Assembly: GCF_006715765.1 (NCBI RefSeq)
Contig: NZ_VFNV01000001.1
Span: 2,294,001-2,358,000, forward strand
Origin: Rarobacter incanus
GTDB taxonomy: Bacteria; Actinomycetota; Actinomycetes; Actinomycetales; Cellulomonadaceae
Direction: 5' to 3'
Length of the DNA stretch: 64,000 nt
Below are positions 8,927-17,452 of this stretch, in pieces (positions within the stretch are counted from its first letter, which is position 1; each line of letters opens with the position of its first letter). A program made the position numbers and the translations under genes. The notes under the pieces were generated by a model. The model was not told where the DNA came from. It saw only the letters and a list, made by a program, of their open reading frames with translations, and searched no databases.

Positions 8927-9871
8927 ATGGCTGAAGAGATAGGGCGCACCTCGCTGGTGGGACTGCACGTGATTGCCGCCGTCGATGAGTGCGGATCCAT
9001 CAGCGCGGCGGCGCGCTCGCTTTCGATTTCGCAGCCGGCCGCGTCCGTCGCGCTGCGGCGACTCGAAAAGAGGGTCGGGGTGCGGCTGCTGGATCGCACG
9101 CCCCGCGGCAGCGCACTGACCGAAAATGGGCGCGCCGTGGCCGCTTGGGCGCGCAATGTACTTGGCGCCATGGAGGAATTCGATACGGCCGTGGCAGCGT
9201 TGAGCGCCAAGCACGCCGAACGGGTGCGGGTTGCCGCCTCGATGACCATCGCGGAATACCTAGCCCCGCAGTGGCTGGCTGCACTATCCGCGGTGCGACC
9301 CACCACCGACGTGGAGTTGGTGGTCCGGAATTCCTTCGACGTGATGGACCTTGTGCTGGCGGGCGACATCGAAGTCGGATTCGTCGAGGGCACGAACATC
9401 GCCCGCGGGTTGCGATCGCGAGTGGTTGCACGCGACGAGTTGGTGGCGGTGGTGGGCGCCCACCACCCGGCCGCGCGGCGGCAGGCCATCGGTGCGGATG
9501 AACTGCTGTGCGCCGGCCTCATCGTGCGGGAGGTGGGGTCGGGCACCCGTCAGGTGCTGGAGGAGGCACTGGCGAAGACCGGCCTCGCGCTCAGCCCGCA
9601 CACCCCGTGCCTGGGCTCGACGGCCGCGGTGAAGTCGGCGGTCCGCTACGGGGAATCGGTTGCGGTGCTTTCGCGTCTGGCCGTCGCCGACGAACTCGAC
9701 CGTGGCGTGCTGGTGCCCCTGGAGGTGCTGGGAATCGGCCTGGTGCGCAAGCTGCGGATGGTGTGGCGCGCAGACGCCGTGCTGGGCCCGGCCGCCGCCC
9801 AGCTTGCGGCCATCGCCGCGCGCGGCAATGTGCATCCGGGCCGCGCCGGCCGGTTCGCGCATCGCGGTTAG
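8927..9871 (+). CDS. LysR family transcriptional regulator (YeiE-like position)
   Basis: 314 residues. The N-terminal winged helix-turn-helix is clear: GSISAAARSLSISQPAASVA at residues about 24-43, then LEKRVGVRLLDRTPRGSALT. The C-terminal periplasmic-binding-like domain (residues about 95-300) includes RVRVAASMTIAEYLAP and GDIEVGFVEG. It sits divergently 70 bp from the YeiH-like exporter gene, the usual clue that it controls that gene in response to a small sulfur-related ligand. Its 3' end overlaps the convergent HNH gene by 4 bases. The family is certain, the ligand inferred. Confidence 0.92.
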   Translation: MAEEIGRTSLVGLHVIAAVDECGSISAAARSLSISQPAASVALRRLEKRVGVRLLDRTPRGSALTENGRAVAAWARNVLGAMEEFDTAVAALSAKHAERVRVAASMTIAEYLAPQWLAALSAVRPTTDVELVVRNSFDVMDLVLAGDIEVGFVEGTNIARGLRSRVVARDELVAVVGAHHPAARRQAIGADELLCAGLIVREVGSGTRQVLEEALAKTGLALSPHTPCLGSTAAVKSAVRYGESVAVLSRLAVADELDRGVLVPLEVLGIGLVRKLRMVWRADAVLGPAAAQLAAIAARGNVHPGRAGRFAHRG

Positions 9872-10647
9872 GCGCGCTCGCGGTACGTTGGTTGCGAGTC
9901 GCGGGCCGTGGTGACATCGGTTGGCAGTTGCTGGCCCGGGCACGTGGCCAGGACGCGTTGCATGGACGAGCGCTCCGCCGCCGTCACCCACAGGCCGTAG
10001 GAGTACTTCACCGCAATTTGCCGGGCCACGTACGCGCACCGGTATTTCTTGTTCGGCGGCAACCAGCCTGAGGCATCGTCATCGCCCTTGGCCGTGTTGA
10101 GCGGCCCATCGACGGCAAGGAGGTTGAGCGGATCGTTTGCGAACCTGTGGCGCTTTGTCGCGCCCCACGCCTGCGCCCCCTTCTGCCACGCATCGCTCAG
10201 GGCCACCACGTGATCGATCTGGACCGCGGCGGAGGTATCCGCGCCGTAGACGAAGTGGATACTTTTCCCGGAGTAGGGGTCGGGTAGCGCGCCGCGCAGT
10301 ACCAGGCATCCCTGCGTCCCTTGCGCGATCACGACGTCGTTCAGATCTCGGCGCAGGACGTCGTTGCGGGCGTCGCAACCGTTGCGGTCGAAATCGAACT
10401 GGCGGAATTTGAAGGAATCCCTGTCGTAACCGGTGCGGGCGGCACGGCCCCGCGTTGCGAGTTGAGCGAGCGCGAGGGCTGCCGGACCGCGCACGTCGAT
10501 GACGGTGTCATCGGCACCGTCCGCAGTGGTTGGCGGCGCGGGGGAGTTCGCATCGAGGGTGTTGTGCGAAAACGCGCCCAAAAGGCCCACGCCGACCAGC
10601 GCCACGATGACTATGAGGGGCGCTTGGCGCTGCTTCTTGCGGGGCAT
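9868..10647 (-). CDS. Secreted or membrane-anchored HNH endonuclease (DUF1524/GmrSD C-terminal type)
   Basis: 259 residues. After a basic start (MPRKKQRQ) one hydrophobic segment (LIVIVALVGVGLLGAF) acts as signal or anchor, then a low-complexity Ala/Thr/Asp linker. The catalytic region has VQIDHVVALSDAW near residue 143 (the DHVV box), followed by FANDPLNLLAVDGPLNTAKG and DDASGWLPPN, the signature of HNH proteins of the DUF1524 family. Four Cys may form disulfides outside the cell. Roles proposed for the family are extracellular DNA degradation, nutrient scavenging or competition. The gene is preceded by a terminator and is likely transcribed alone. Confidence 0.85.
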   Translation of the reverse strand: MPRKKQRQAPLIVIVALVGVGLLGAFSHNTLDANSPAPPTTADGADDTVIDVRGPAALALAQLATRGRAARTGYDRDSFKFRQFDFDRNGCDARNDVLRRDLNDVVIAQGTQGCLVLRGALPDPYSGKSIHFVYGADTSAAVQIDHVVALSDAWQKGAQAWGATKRHRFANDPLNLLAVDGPLNTAKGDDDASGWLPPNKKYRCAYVARQIAVKYSYGLWVTAAERSSMQRVLATCPGQQLPTDVTTARDSQPTYRERA

Positions 10648-10676
10648 TTGGTCAAGTTTATCCGTCGAAGTGCGCG

Positions 10677-10720
10677 TAAAAGGCCGGCGGCTGCGGGGTC
10701 AATCTCCGCAGCCGCCGGCC
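10677..10720 (-). terminator. Intrinsic terminator with 15-bp perfect stem
   Basis: GGCCGGCGGCTGCGG and CCGCAGCCGCCGGCC pair perfectly around a 9-base loop. Read on the minus strand the stem is followed by TTTT. It ends the message of the 41-residue acidic protein and insulates the HNH gene. Confidence 0.8.
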
Positions 10721-10737
10721 AGATGCTGTGTCGTGAT

Positions 10738-10863
10738 CTAGATGTCTAGAGGTGACGCCGTTCCCGGCGTGTCTGCGATGTCGATCGCGCCCGAGGACTC
10801 GTCCGTTGGCGTGTCCGGGGTCAGGGGAATTTCGGCGTCATCTGGCTGGTTAGGTGTAGGCAT
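10738..10863 (-). CDS. 41-residue acidic protein, unknown
   Basis: The peptide begins MPTPNQPDDAEIPL and contains eight Asp or Glu residues, no Lys, no Arg and no Cys; Pro and Thr are abundant. It has no signal peptide or membrane segment. A strong ribosome site (AAAGGAGAA) lies at ideal distance from the ATG, and a 15-bp-stem terminator follows 17 bases after the stop, so it looks like a properly bounded small gene rather than a chance frame. It lies about 100 bp downstream of ddl on the same strand. Probably intrinsically disordered; no known family. Confidence 0.55.
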   Translation of the reverse strand: MPTPNQPDDAEIPLTPDTPTDESSGAIDIADTPGTASPLDI

Positions 10864-10963
10864 TGGCTTCTCCTTTGATACCTGTCTGAGCGGGCAACTT
10901 CCGCTCTCAACGTTATGCCCGCACCGATCCGCCCGCAACCTTTGGTGCTGGTGCCGACGCGAA

Positions 10964-12085
10964 TTAGCGCAGTCCCAGCGGACGTTCCAGCGCGAGTGCG
11001 AGGAGCTCGTCCACCAATTCCTCGTAGGGCATACCGGACGCCTGCCACATGACGGGATACATCGAAAAGGGCGTGAAGCCGGGCATCGTGTTGATTTCGT
11101 TGACGATCACGTCGCCCGTGGGTGTGACAAACACGTCCACCCGGCTCAGTCCTTCGCAGGCCAGTGCTTCGAAAGTGTCGATGGCTAGGCGCTGAACGCG
11201 GGCGACCACATCGCTGGGTAGATCGGCGGGGCACGAAAGCGTCACCGACGACTCATCTAGGTACTTCGCTTCGAAATCATAGAAGGTGTGTTCGGCGTGG
11301 CTGACCATGATCTCACCGGGCAGAGACGCGCGCGTGGGCGCACCCGCGCGGCCCTGGAGGACGGCGCACTCGATTTCGCGCCCCTCGATTCCCTGCTCCA
11401 CCAAGATACGGGCGTCGTGACGGCGCGCTTCCGCGACCGCGTCGGCCAGTTGGGAAGGTTCCGAAATCCTGGTGATCCCGAGGGATGAACCGGCGCGGGC
11501 CGGCTTGACGAAGAGGGGGTAGGCGAGGCGTTCGACGCGCTTGGTGATGGCAGCCGAGTCGCGATCCCATTGATCGGCGGTGAAAAACTCGTACGGTCCC
11601 ACCGGGATTCCGCTGCCCTGGAGAACGACCTTCATGAAGTGTTTGTCCATGCCCACCGCACTGGCCAGCACTCCCGGCCCGACGTAGCGGATGTCAGCTA
11701 GCTCCAGCAGCCCCTGGACGGTGCCGTCTTCGCCGAAGGGGCCGTGCAAAAGAGGGAAGACCACGTCAATATGCCCCAGCGACCTAACCGGCTCGTTATC
11801 TGTCACCACGCGCGCTTCGCTGCTACCCACGTCGAGGGAAAGCGTTACCTCACCGGCGGAGGCGGGCACCACCTCGGGTAGCTTGCCGTCCTTGATTTCC
11901 CACGTCGCCGGGTCTGGGTCGACTTCGACCCAACGGCCGTCCTTGGTGATGCCTACGGGCAGGACCTCGAAGCGCTTCTGGTCGATTGCGCGCATCACCC
12001 CGGCAGCCGTGGCGCAAGAAATCGGGTGTTCGCCGGAGCGGCCGCCGAACAAAAGCATGACGCGGATGCGAGAAGTAGAGGACAT
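10964..12085 (-). CDS. ddl: D-alanine--D-alanine ligase
   Basis: 373 residues of the ATP-grasp fold. It joins two D-alanines to make the terminal dipeptide of peptidoglycan precursors in the cytosol. Visible motifs: LFGGRSGEHPIS near residue 12 (N-terminal substrate-binding Glu/Ser), LHGPFGEDGTVQGLLE near 95, GREIECAVLQG near 225, and the C-terminal metal and dipeptide region NEINTMPGFTPFSMYP near 332. Length is normal. In many Actinobacteria ddl follows gpsA directly; here a PLP-enzyme gene on the opposite strand separates the two. The start MSSTSRIRVML is followed quickly by the Rossmann-like first strand, supporting it. Confidence 0.97.
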   Translation of the reverse strand: MSSTSRIRVMLLFGGRSGEHPISCATAAGVMRAIDQKRFEVLPVGITKDGRWVEVDPDPATWEIKDGKLPEVVPASAGEVTLSLDVGSSEARVVTDNEPVRSLGHIDVVFPLLHGPFGEDGTVQGLLELADIRYVGPGVLASAVGMDKHFMKVVLQGSGIPVGPYEFFTADQWDRDSAAITKRVERLAYPLFVKPARAGSSLGITRISEPSQLADAVAEARRHDARILVEQGIEGREIECAVLQGRAGAPTRASLPGEIMVSHAEHTFYDFEAKYLDESSVTLSCPADLPSDVVARVQRLAIDTFEALACEGLSRVDVFVTPTGDVIVNEINTMPGFTPFSMYPVMWQASGMPYEELVDELLALALERPLGLR

Positions 12086-12178
12086 TGCCGATAATTCTAC
12101 CTGCCGCAGCTGACTTCGTGGCGTCCCGCCAGGTGGTCGCGGCTTTTATCCGCGCGGCGATGAAACTAGATTGGTGGG

Positions 12179-13312
12179 ATGAGTCACAAGAGCCTTCACC
12201 CTGCCACAATCGCGGTGAGCGCGGGGCGTCCCGCGCCGGAACCCGGCGCACCGCTCAACGCCCCTGTCGTGCTGAGTTCCACCTACGTGTCGACGGGCAC
12301 TCCCCGACCCGATCAGATGCTTTACACCCGGTGGGATACGGAGACGTGGCAGCCATTCGAGCAGGCGGTCGCGCAGCTGGAAGGAAGCGACCGAGCGGGG
12401 CTCGTGTATTCATCGGGCATGGCTGCGATCGCGGCGGTGTTGTCTCTTGTGCCCGACGGCGGCGTGATCGTGGTACCCCGCCACGCCTATCACGCGACCC
12501 TGATCCTGGCGCACGAACTGGCCGAAAAGCACGGCGTGACGGTTCGCACGGTAGACGTTGCCGATACGGCACGGGTGATCGAAGCCGTCGACGGGGCGTC
12601 GCTGGTGTGGATCGAATCCCCGACCAATCCCATGCTGGAGGTGGCCGACCTGCCCGCCATCGGTGCGGCCACCCGGGCCGCGGGGGCGATATTCGCTGTC
12701 GACAACACGTTCGCTACGCCGCTGCTACAGAGACCTTTGGACAGCGGCGCCAATATTGTGGTCCACTCGGCGACGAAGTACCTGGCGGGGCATTCGGACG
12801 TGGTGCTTGGCATCGCCGTGACGCGCGACCCGGTGCTGCACGAAAAGCTGTGGCACTATCGCACCCACCACGGCGCGATCGCCGGGCCCTGGGAGGTGTG
12901 GTTGGCCCTACGCGGGCTGCGGACCCTGGCGCTGCGGGTCGAACGCGCGCAAGCCAACGCGGCGGAGCTGGCGGACCGGCTGTCGGCGCATCCCAAGGTT
13001 ATCGAGGTGCGTCACCCGTCGCTGGTGGACGACCCGGGCCACGCAGTGGCGAAGGCGACCATGAATGGGTTCGGTTCCGTTATCGGCCTGCGGCCGAGCG
13101 GGGGAGCGGCGGGCGCCGACCGCCTGATCGATGCCTTGAAGCTGTGGCTGCCGGCCACATCACTTGGCGGAGTCGAATCCACGCTAGAGCGTCGGCGCCG
13201 GTTCGATTCCGAGTCGGCGACGGTGCCCGAGGACTTCATCCGCATGTCCGTCGGGATCGAAGAGATCGAGGACCTGTGGGCCGACCTGGATCAGGCGCTC
13301 CGCGCGCTGTAG
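12179..13312 (+). CDS. Cys/Met-metabolism PLP-dependent enzyme (cystathionine gamma-synthase/lyase family)
   Basis: 377 residues, fold type I. The PLP-binding Lys is in HSATKYLAGHSD near residue 197, the Asp that contacts the pyridine nitrogen is in VDNTFATPLLQRP near 180, and SSGMAAIAAVL near 79 binds phosphate. The usual YSRxxNPT segment of trans-sulfuration enzymes reads YTRWDTETWQPFE, so the substrate-binding N-terminal loop differs from canonical MetB, MetC or Cgl. It may be a gamma-synthase, gamma-lyase or O-acylhomoserine sulfhydrylase; motifs do not decide. It lies divergently from ddl and convergent with gpsA. Confidence 0.88.
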   Translation: MSHKSLHPATIAVSAGRPAPEPGAPLNAPVVLSSTYVSTGTPRPDQMLYTRWDTETWQPFEQAVAQLEGSDRAGLVYSSGMAAIAAVLSLVPDGGVIVVPRHAYHATLILAHELAEKHGVTVRTVDVADTARVIEAVDGASLVWIESPTNPMLEVADLPAIGAATRAAGAIFAVDNTFATPLLQRPLDSGANIVVHSATKYLAGHSDVVLGIAVTRDPVLHEKLWHYRTHHGAIAGPWEVWLALRGLRTLALRVERAQANAAELADRLSAHPKVIEVRHPSLVDDPGHAVAKATMNGFGSVIGLRPSGGAAGADRLIDALKLWLPATSLGGVESTLERRRRFDSESATVPEDFIRMSVGIEEIEDLWADLDQALRAL

Positions 13313-13325
13313 TCTGGGCCGCGGC

Positions 13326-14324
13326 TCACAGCCCCTCGGTCTTGCGGGGGCGGCTGAGCAGCCGGTGCGCCATCTCGGTGACCGGTTGACCCTCGTGTAA
13401 AACGGACACTACCGCCTCCGTGATGGGCATTTCCACGCCGACGGACTGCGCCAGCGCCAGGACGGAACGCGAAGACTTCACCGCTTCGGCCGTGCCGCGG
13501 GTTGCCGCGATAGCCTGGTCCAGGGTCTTGCCCTGTCCGATGTGGCGTCCCAGGGTGTGGTTGCGTGAGGACGGGCTGGCGCAGGTTGCCACCAGGTCGC
13601 CCATTCCCGCCAGGCCGGCAAACGTTTCGGCGTGGGCGCCGAGCGCGAGCCCCAAACGCGTGATCTCCACCAGCCCGCGCGTTATCACCGTAGCCGTGGT
13701 GTTGTAACCCATCCCTTGGCCCTGGGCGATGCCGACCGCAAGCGCGATAACGTTCTTGACCGCGCCGCACAGTTCCACGCCCACCACATCGGGGTTGGTA
13801 TAAGGGCGGAAGTAATCGCACGAACACGCTTCAGCGACGAGCGAGGCGGTCCGCTCATCGATTGAGGACACGACTGTCGCCGTCGGCTGATGCGCGGCGA
13901 TTTCTCCGGCAAGATTGGGCCCGGAAACCACGGCTATGCGTTCCATGGGAAGTCCGAGGGCCTCGGCGATGACGACACTCATCCGCTTATCCGTGCCGAG
14001 CTCGACGCCCTTCATCAAGGAAACCGCGACCGCGTCGTCGGCCAGGTACGGGGCAAACGGTTCCAAGACCGTGCGGGCGCTCTGCGACGGGATGGCGACC
14101 ACGACGATTTGCGCCCCAGCCAGCGCCTCGCGCGCGTTCGTTGTGCCCGTGATGCCGTTTGCCAAGCGGATGCCCGGGAGGTACTTGTCATTGCGGTGCA
14201 TCGTGGTTATCTGCTCCGCGACGGCCTCGTCCCTGCCCCACAGCCGCACCAGGCAGCCAGAATCCGCCAGGATCTGCGAAAACGTGGTGCCCCACGCGCC
14301 CGCCCCAAGCACTGCCGTAATCAT
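13326..14324 (-). CDS. gpsA: Glycerol-3-phosphate dehydrogenase [NAD(P)+]
   Basis: 332 residues. It reduces dihydroxyacetone phosphate to sn-glycerol-3-phosphate for phospholipid head groups. The Rossmann dinucleotide motif GAGAWGTTFSQILADSG starts at residue 7. SLMKGVE near residue 107, ELCGAVKNVIALAVG near 184 (catalytic Lys) and GLAGMGDLVATCASP near 245 are diagnostic. Its ATG overlaps the stop of plsC (ATGA), coupling supply of glycerol-3-phosphate to its acylation. It is the last gene of leuC-leuD-plsC-gpsA. Confidence 0.97.
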   Translation of the reverse strand: MITAVLGAGAWGTTFSQILADSGCLVRLWGRDEAVAEQITTMHRNDKYLPGIRLANGITGTTNAREALAGAQIVVVAIPSQSARTVLEPFAPYLADDAVAVSLMKGVELGTDKRMSVVIAEALGLPMERIAVVSGPNLAGEIAAHQPTATVVSSIDERTASLVAEACSCDYFRPYTNPDVVGVELCGAVKNVIALAVGIAQGQGMGYNTTATVITRGLVEITRLGLALGAHAETFAGLAGMGDLVATCASPSSRNHTLGRHIGQGKTLDQAIAATRGTAEAVKSSRSVLALAQSVGVEMPITEAVVSVLHEGQPVTEMAHRLLSRPRKTEGL

Positions 14325-15058
14325 GGTGTCCCCTTCCCGCCGCGCGTGGCGCGCAGGTCGAATAGTTGTGCCGGTGGGGTCTCGGCCCGCAGTTGCCCGA
14401 CGCCATCGGCGATCGCCCGCATGATGCGGTCGGTGGCCTCGTTCAGAACGTTGGCTGTCAAGGGTTGGCCCCGCAGATCATCGAGGCCCACCGCGGGCCC
14501 CACCGCGACCTGCACGCGCTTGCGCGGCAGCAGCCGTGGGAACTTTGAGTGCTGCGGGAAAATCCGCTGGACCCCCCACTGCGCCAGCGGAATCACCGGC
14601 GCATCAGCCATGAGTGCGAGGCGGGCAACGCCGGTCTTCCCCGCCATGGGCCACAAGTCGGGGTCTTTGGTAAGCGTCCCCTCCGGGAAGATGAGGATCA
14701 CTTCACCGTTGCGCAGCGCGGCGGCCGCGGCCTGCAGTGAATCGGCTGAGTTCCGGGTGCCGCGTGAGACCGGGATCATCCGGGATCCCCGCAGGAAAGA
14801 CCCGAGCACAGGGACCTTCCACAGCGAATCCTTCGCCATGATCTTTGGTGCGACTGCGTGGTCGAACAGGAAGTGCGTCGTGGTCAAGGGGTCGAACGCG
14901 CTCATGTGGTTGGCGGCGACGATGAAGCCGCCGGACCTGGGGATGTTGGAGCCGCCGTGCCAATCGCGGCGCGTAAACACCATCAGCCCTGGCCGCAAGA
15001 TAGCGACCAGGGCCCGATAGGTGGGAGTCAGCCCGCGAACGGGTTTGATCCGTGACAT
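14321..15058 (-). CDS. plsC: 1-acylglycerol-3-phosphate acyltransferase (PlsC family)
   Basis: 245 residues. The HX4D catalytic motif is NHMSAFDP near residue 51, and the second conserved block is FPEGTLTKDP near residue 125. It acylates lysophosphatidate, or a related lysophospholipid, at the inner membrane face. The ribosome site AAGGAAAA lies in the 7-base gap after leuD, and the stop overlaps gpsA, so all four genes leuC-leuD-plsC-gpsA appear co-transcribed. This mix of leucine and lipid genes is a conserved actinobacterial arrangement. Confidence 0.92.
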   Translation of the reverse strand: MSRIKPVRGLTPTYRALVAILRPGLMVFTRRDWHGGSNIPRSGGFIVAANHMSAFDPLTTTHFLFDHAVAPKIMAKDSLWKVPVLGSFLRGSRMIPVSRGTRNSADSLQAAAAALRNGEVILIFPEGTLTKDPDLWPMAGKTGVARLALMADAPVIPLAQWGVQRIFPQHSKFPRLLPRKRVQVAVGPAVGLDDLRGQPLTANVLNEATDRIMRAIADGVGQLRAETPPAQLFDLRATRGGKGTP

Positions 15059-15065
15059 GTTTTCC

Positions 15066-15701
15066 TTACGCTGGGCGTGCGGCCTCGATGTCGACCTTTG
15101 GCAGATGCTTGGCGGGCAACGTCTTCGGCTTGTATCCCGGTCGCTTGGCTTCGAAGGCCGTGATCTCGTCCTCGTGCTGCAGTGTCAGCCCGATGTCGTC
15201 CAGCCCCTCCATGAGGCGCCAGCGCGTGTAGTCGTCGATGTTGAACGGGACGGTCACATCGTCGGCCGTTGCCACCTTTTGGCCCAAATCGACGGTGATG
15301 TTCGTGCCCGGCTTGGTTTCCAGGATCTTCCACAAGAGTTCAACGTCTTCTTGGGCCATTTGGCCGGCTAGCAGGCCCTGCTTGCCGGAGTTTCCGCGGA
15401 AAATGTCGGCGAACCGCGAGGCGAAGACGACCTTGAACCCGTAGTCCTTGAGTGCCCACACGGCGTGCTCGCGCGACGATCCGGTACCGAAGTCGGGGCC
15501 CGCGACCAGGACGGATCCTGCTCGGTACGCGTCCTGGTTGAGCACAAATTCTGGATCGTTGCGCCACGCGGCAAACAGCGCGTCCTCGAATCCGGTGCGG
15601 GTGACGCGCTTGAGGTACACGGCGGGGATGATTTGGTCGGTGTCGACGTTGCTGCGTCGCAGTGGCACACCGATTCCGGTGTGGGTAGTGAACTTCTCCA
15701 T
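15066..15701 (-). CDS. leuD: 3-isopropylmalate dehydratase small subunit
   Basis: 211 residues. With LeuC it isomerises 2-isopropylmalate to 3-isopropylmalate in leucine synthesis. The aconitase-swivel motifs are clear: [18 protein letters not shown] near residue 15, [19 protein letters not shown] near 68 (substrate-binding loop), and GNSGKQGLL near 105. A strong TAGGAGAA ribosome site precedes the ATG. It follows leuC by 47 bases. Confidence 0.97.
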   Translation of the reverse strand: MEKFTTHTGIGVPLRRSNVDTDQIIPAVYLKRVTRTGFEDALFAAWRNDPEFVLNQDAYRAGSVLVAGPDFGTGSSREHAVWALKDYGFKVVFASRFADIFRGNSGKQGLLAGQMAQEDVELLWKILETKPGTNITVDLGQKVATADDVTVPFNIDDYTRWRLMEGLDDIGLTLQHEDEITAFEAKRPGYKPKTLPAKHLPKVDIEAARPA

Positions 15702-15748
15702 GACGTTTTCTCCTAAGAAATTATTTATTGACGAGTCCCGCGACGCCG

Positions 15749-17242
15749 TTAGACCTGAACGATCAGGTTCGGGTCTAGGGGTGCAAGCGGGCTGCCGTCA
15801 ATGGCGTCAATGTCTAAGTTTGCGAAACTGGGATCATCTGCGACCAGGTCTGCAACCGAGGACAGCGTACCGCGGATGGCCGTTGCCGCCGCCACGAGTG
15901 GTGATACAAGGTGCGTGCGGCCGCCTTTACCCTGGCGCCCCTCGAAGTTGCGGTTCGATGTCGACGCGCTGCGTTCGCCCGGTGCGAGCTGATCCGGGTT
16001 CATGCCCAGACACATCGAGCATCCGGCATTGCGCCACTCGCCGCCGAAGTCCTTGAAAATCTTGTCAAGGCCTTCGGCCTCCGCCTGGAGGCGCACGCGC
16101 GCCGACGCCGGTACAACCAGCACGCGGACGCTGTCCGCCTTCTTGTGCCCCTTGATTACCTTGGCGATCGAGCGCAGGTCCTCGATGCGTCCGTTGGTGC
16201 ACGACCCCATGAACACGGTGTCGACCTTGATCTCACGCAGGGGCTGACCCGGAATCAGGCCCATGTATTCGATAGCGCGTTCGGCCGCTACGCGTTCGTT
16301 TTCGTCGGCGATTTCTTCCGGCACGGGAACGTTTGCGCTGAGCGGCAGGCCCTGGCCGGGGTTAGTTCCCCACGTAACGAACGGTTCGAGGTCGCTGGCG
16401 TTGAGGTCGACCTCCATATCGAAGACGGCGTCCTCGTCGGTCTTTAGTGTCTTCCAATACTTGACAGCTGCGTCCCAGTCCGCGCCTTCGGGGGCGTGCG
16501 GGCGGCCCTTGATGTAGTTGAATGTGACCTCGTCGGGAGCGATCATTCCGGCGCGGGCACCGGCCTCGATGGACATGTTGCAGATCGTCATGCGCGCTTC
16601 CATGGAAAGCTTGCGGATGGCGTCGCCGCGGTACTCCAGGACGTAGCCGGCGCCGCCGCCGGTGCCGATCTTCGCGATGATCGCCAAGATGATGTCCTTG
16701 GAGGTCGTGCCGGGCGGCAACTCGCCGTTGACGTTGATCGCCATCGTCTTGAATTTTTGCAGCGGCAGGGTCTGCGTCGCAAGGACGTGCTCGACCTCGC
16801 TGGTGCCGATCCCGAACGCCAGCCCGCCAAAGGCGCCGTGCGTGGACGTGTGCGAGTCACCGCAGACGACCGTCATCCCCGGCTGCGTCAGTCCCAGCTG
16901 CGGGCCCACCTGGTGGACGATTCCCTGGTCGGCGTCGCCCAGGGAGTGGATGCGCACGCCAAACTCCTTGGCGTTGTTGCGGAGCGTGTCGATCTGCGTG
17001 CGGCTGGTCAGGTCGGCTATCGGCAGGTCGATGTCGAGGGTCGGTGTGTTGTGGTCCTCTGTCGCCATCGTGAGTTCGGGGCGGCGGACCTTCCGGCCTG
17101 CCAGGCGCAGGCCCTCGAAGGCCTGGGGGCTAGTCACCTCGTGGCAAAGGTGCAGGTCGATGTAAAGCAGGTCGGGTTCACCATTGGTGCCTTGTCGGAC
17201 CAAGTGGTCGTTCCAGACCTTTTCTGCCAGCGTGCCGGCCAT
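15749..17242 (-). CDS. leuC: 3-isopropylmalate dehydratase large subunit
   Basis: About 497 residues from [10 protein letters not shown]; an ATG two codons earlier is possible, but the GAGAGG ribosome site is better spaced for the second ATG. The three cluster-binding Cys of the [4Fe-4S] dehydratase are visible in [10 protein letters not shown] near residue 346 and [11 protein letters not shown] near 408. [19 protein letters not shown] near residue 128 is the other family hallmark. Together with LeuD it forms the cytosolic isomerase. It opens the leuC-leuD-plsC-gpsA operon, divergent from an IclR regulator 210 bp away. Confidence 0.97.
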   Translation of the reverse strand: MAGTLAEKVWNDHLVRQGTNGEPDLLYIDLHLCHEVTSPQAFEGLRLAGRKVRRPELTMATEDHNTPTLDIDLPIADLTSRTQIDTLRNNAKEFGVRIHSLGDADQGIVHQVGPQLGLTQPGMTVVCGDSHTSTHGAFGGLAFGIGTSEVEHVLATQTLPLQKFKTMAINVNGELPPGTTSKDIILAIIAKIGTGGGAGYVLEYRGDAIRKLSMEARMTICNMSIEAGARAGMIAPDEVTFNYIKGRPHAPEGADWDAAVKYWKTLKTDEDAVFDMEVDLNASDLEPFVTWGTNPGQGLPLSANVPVPEEIADENERVAAERAIEYMGLIPGQPLREIKVDTVFMGSCTNGRIEDLRSIAKVIKGHKKADSVRVLVVPASARVRLQAEAEGLDKIFKDFGGEWRNAGCSMCLGMNPDQLAPGERSASTSNRNFEGRQGKGGRTHLVSPLVAAATAIRGTLSSVADLVADDPSFANLDIDAIDGSPLAPLDPNLIVQV

Positions 17243-17385
17243 CGTCATCCTCTCGAAATCAGGCTGCGCCCACCGAGGTTGTGCAGGTGGTGGGCTGCGG
17301 TCGCGTGCGGCGACCTAGTGGGGGGTTTGAGTGCGGCGTCGGGCCGCGGAACTGTATTCAATTTTTGCACGAACCACACCGAAAA

Positions 17386-17441
17386 GCCGTCTCGCGCTTC
17401 AGTATGCGGACAAACGGTTGCATCTCAGTCTTCGAGACGGC
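17386..17441. promoter_or_regulatory. 9-bp inverted repeat in the leuC/IclR divergent promoter
   Basis: GCCGTCTCG (17386-17394) and CGAGACGGC (17433-17441) are exact inverted copies, centre-to-centre 47 bp apart, just upstream of the IclR start at 17453. IclR proteins that control leuCD in Corynebacterium (LtbR) and Streptomyces (NdgR) act from this same divergent region. That these arms are the operator is an inference. Confidence 0.4.
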
Positions 17442-17452
17442 AATATCGAGGT

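Noticed and set aside
16496-17452. Long in-frame upstream extension of the IclR gene
   Set aside because: It lies antisense to leuC; the HTH domain begins right after ATG 17453.
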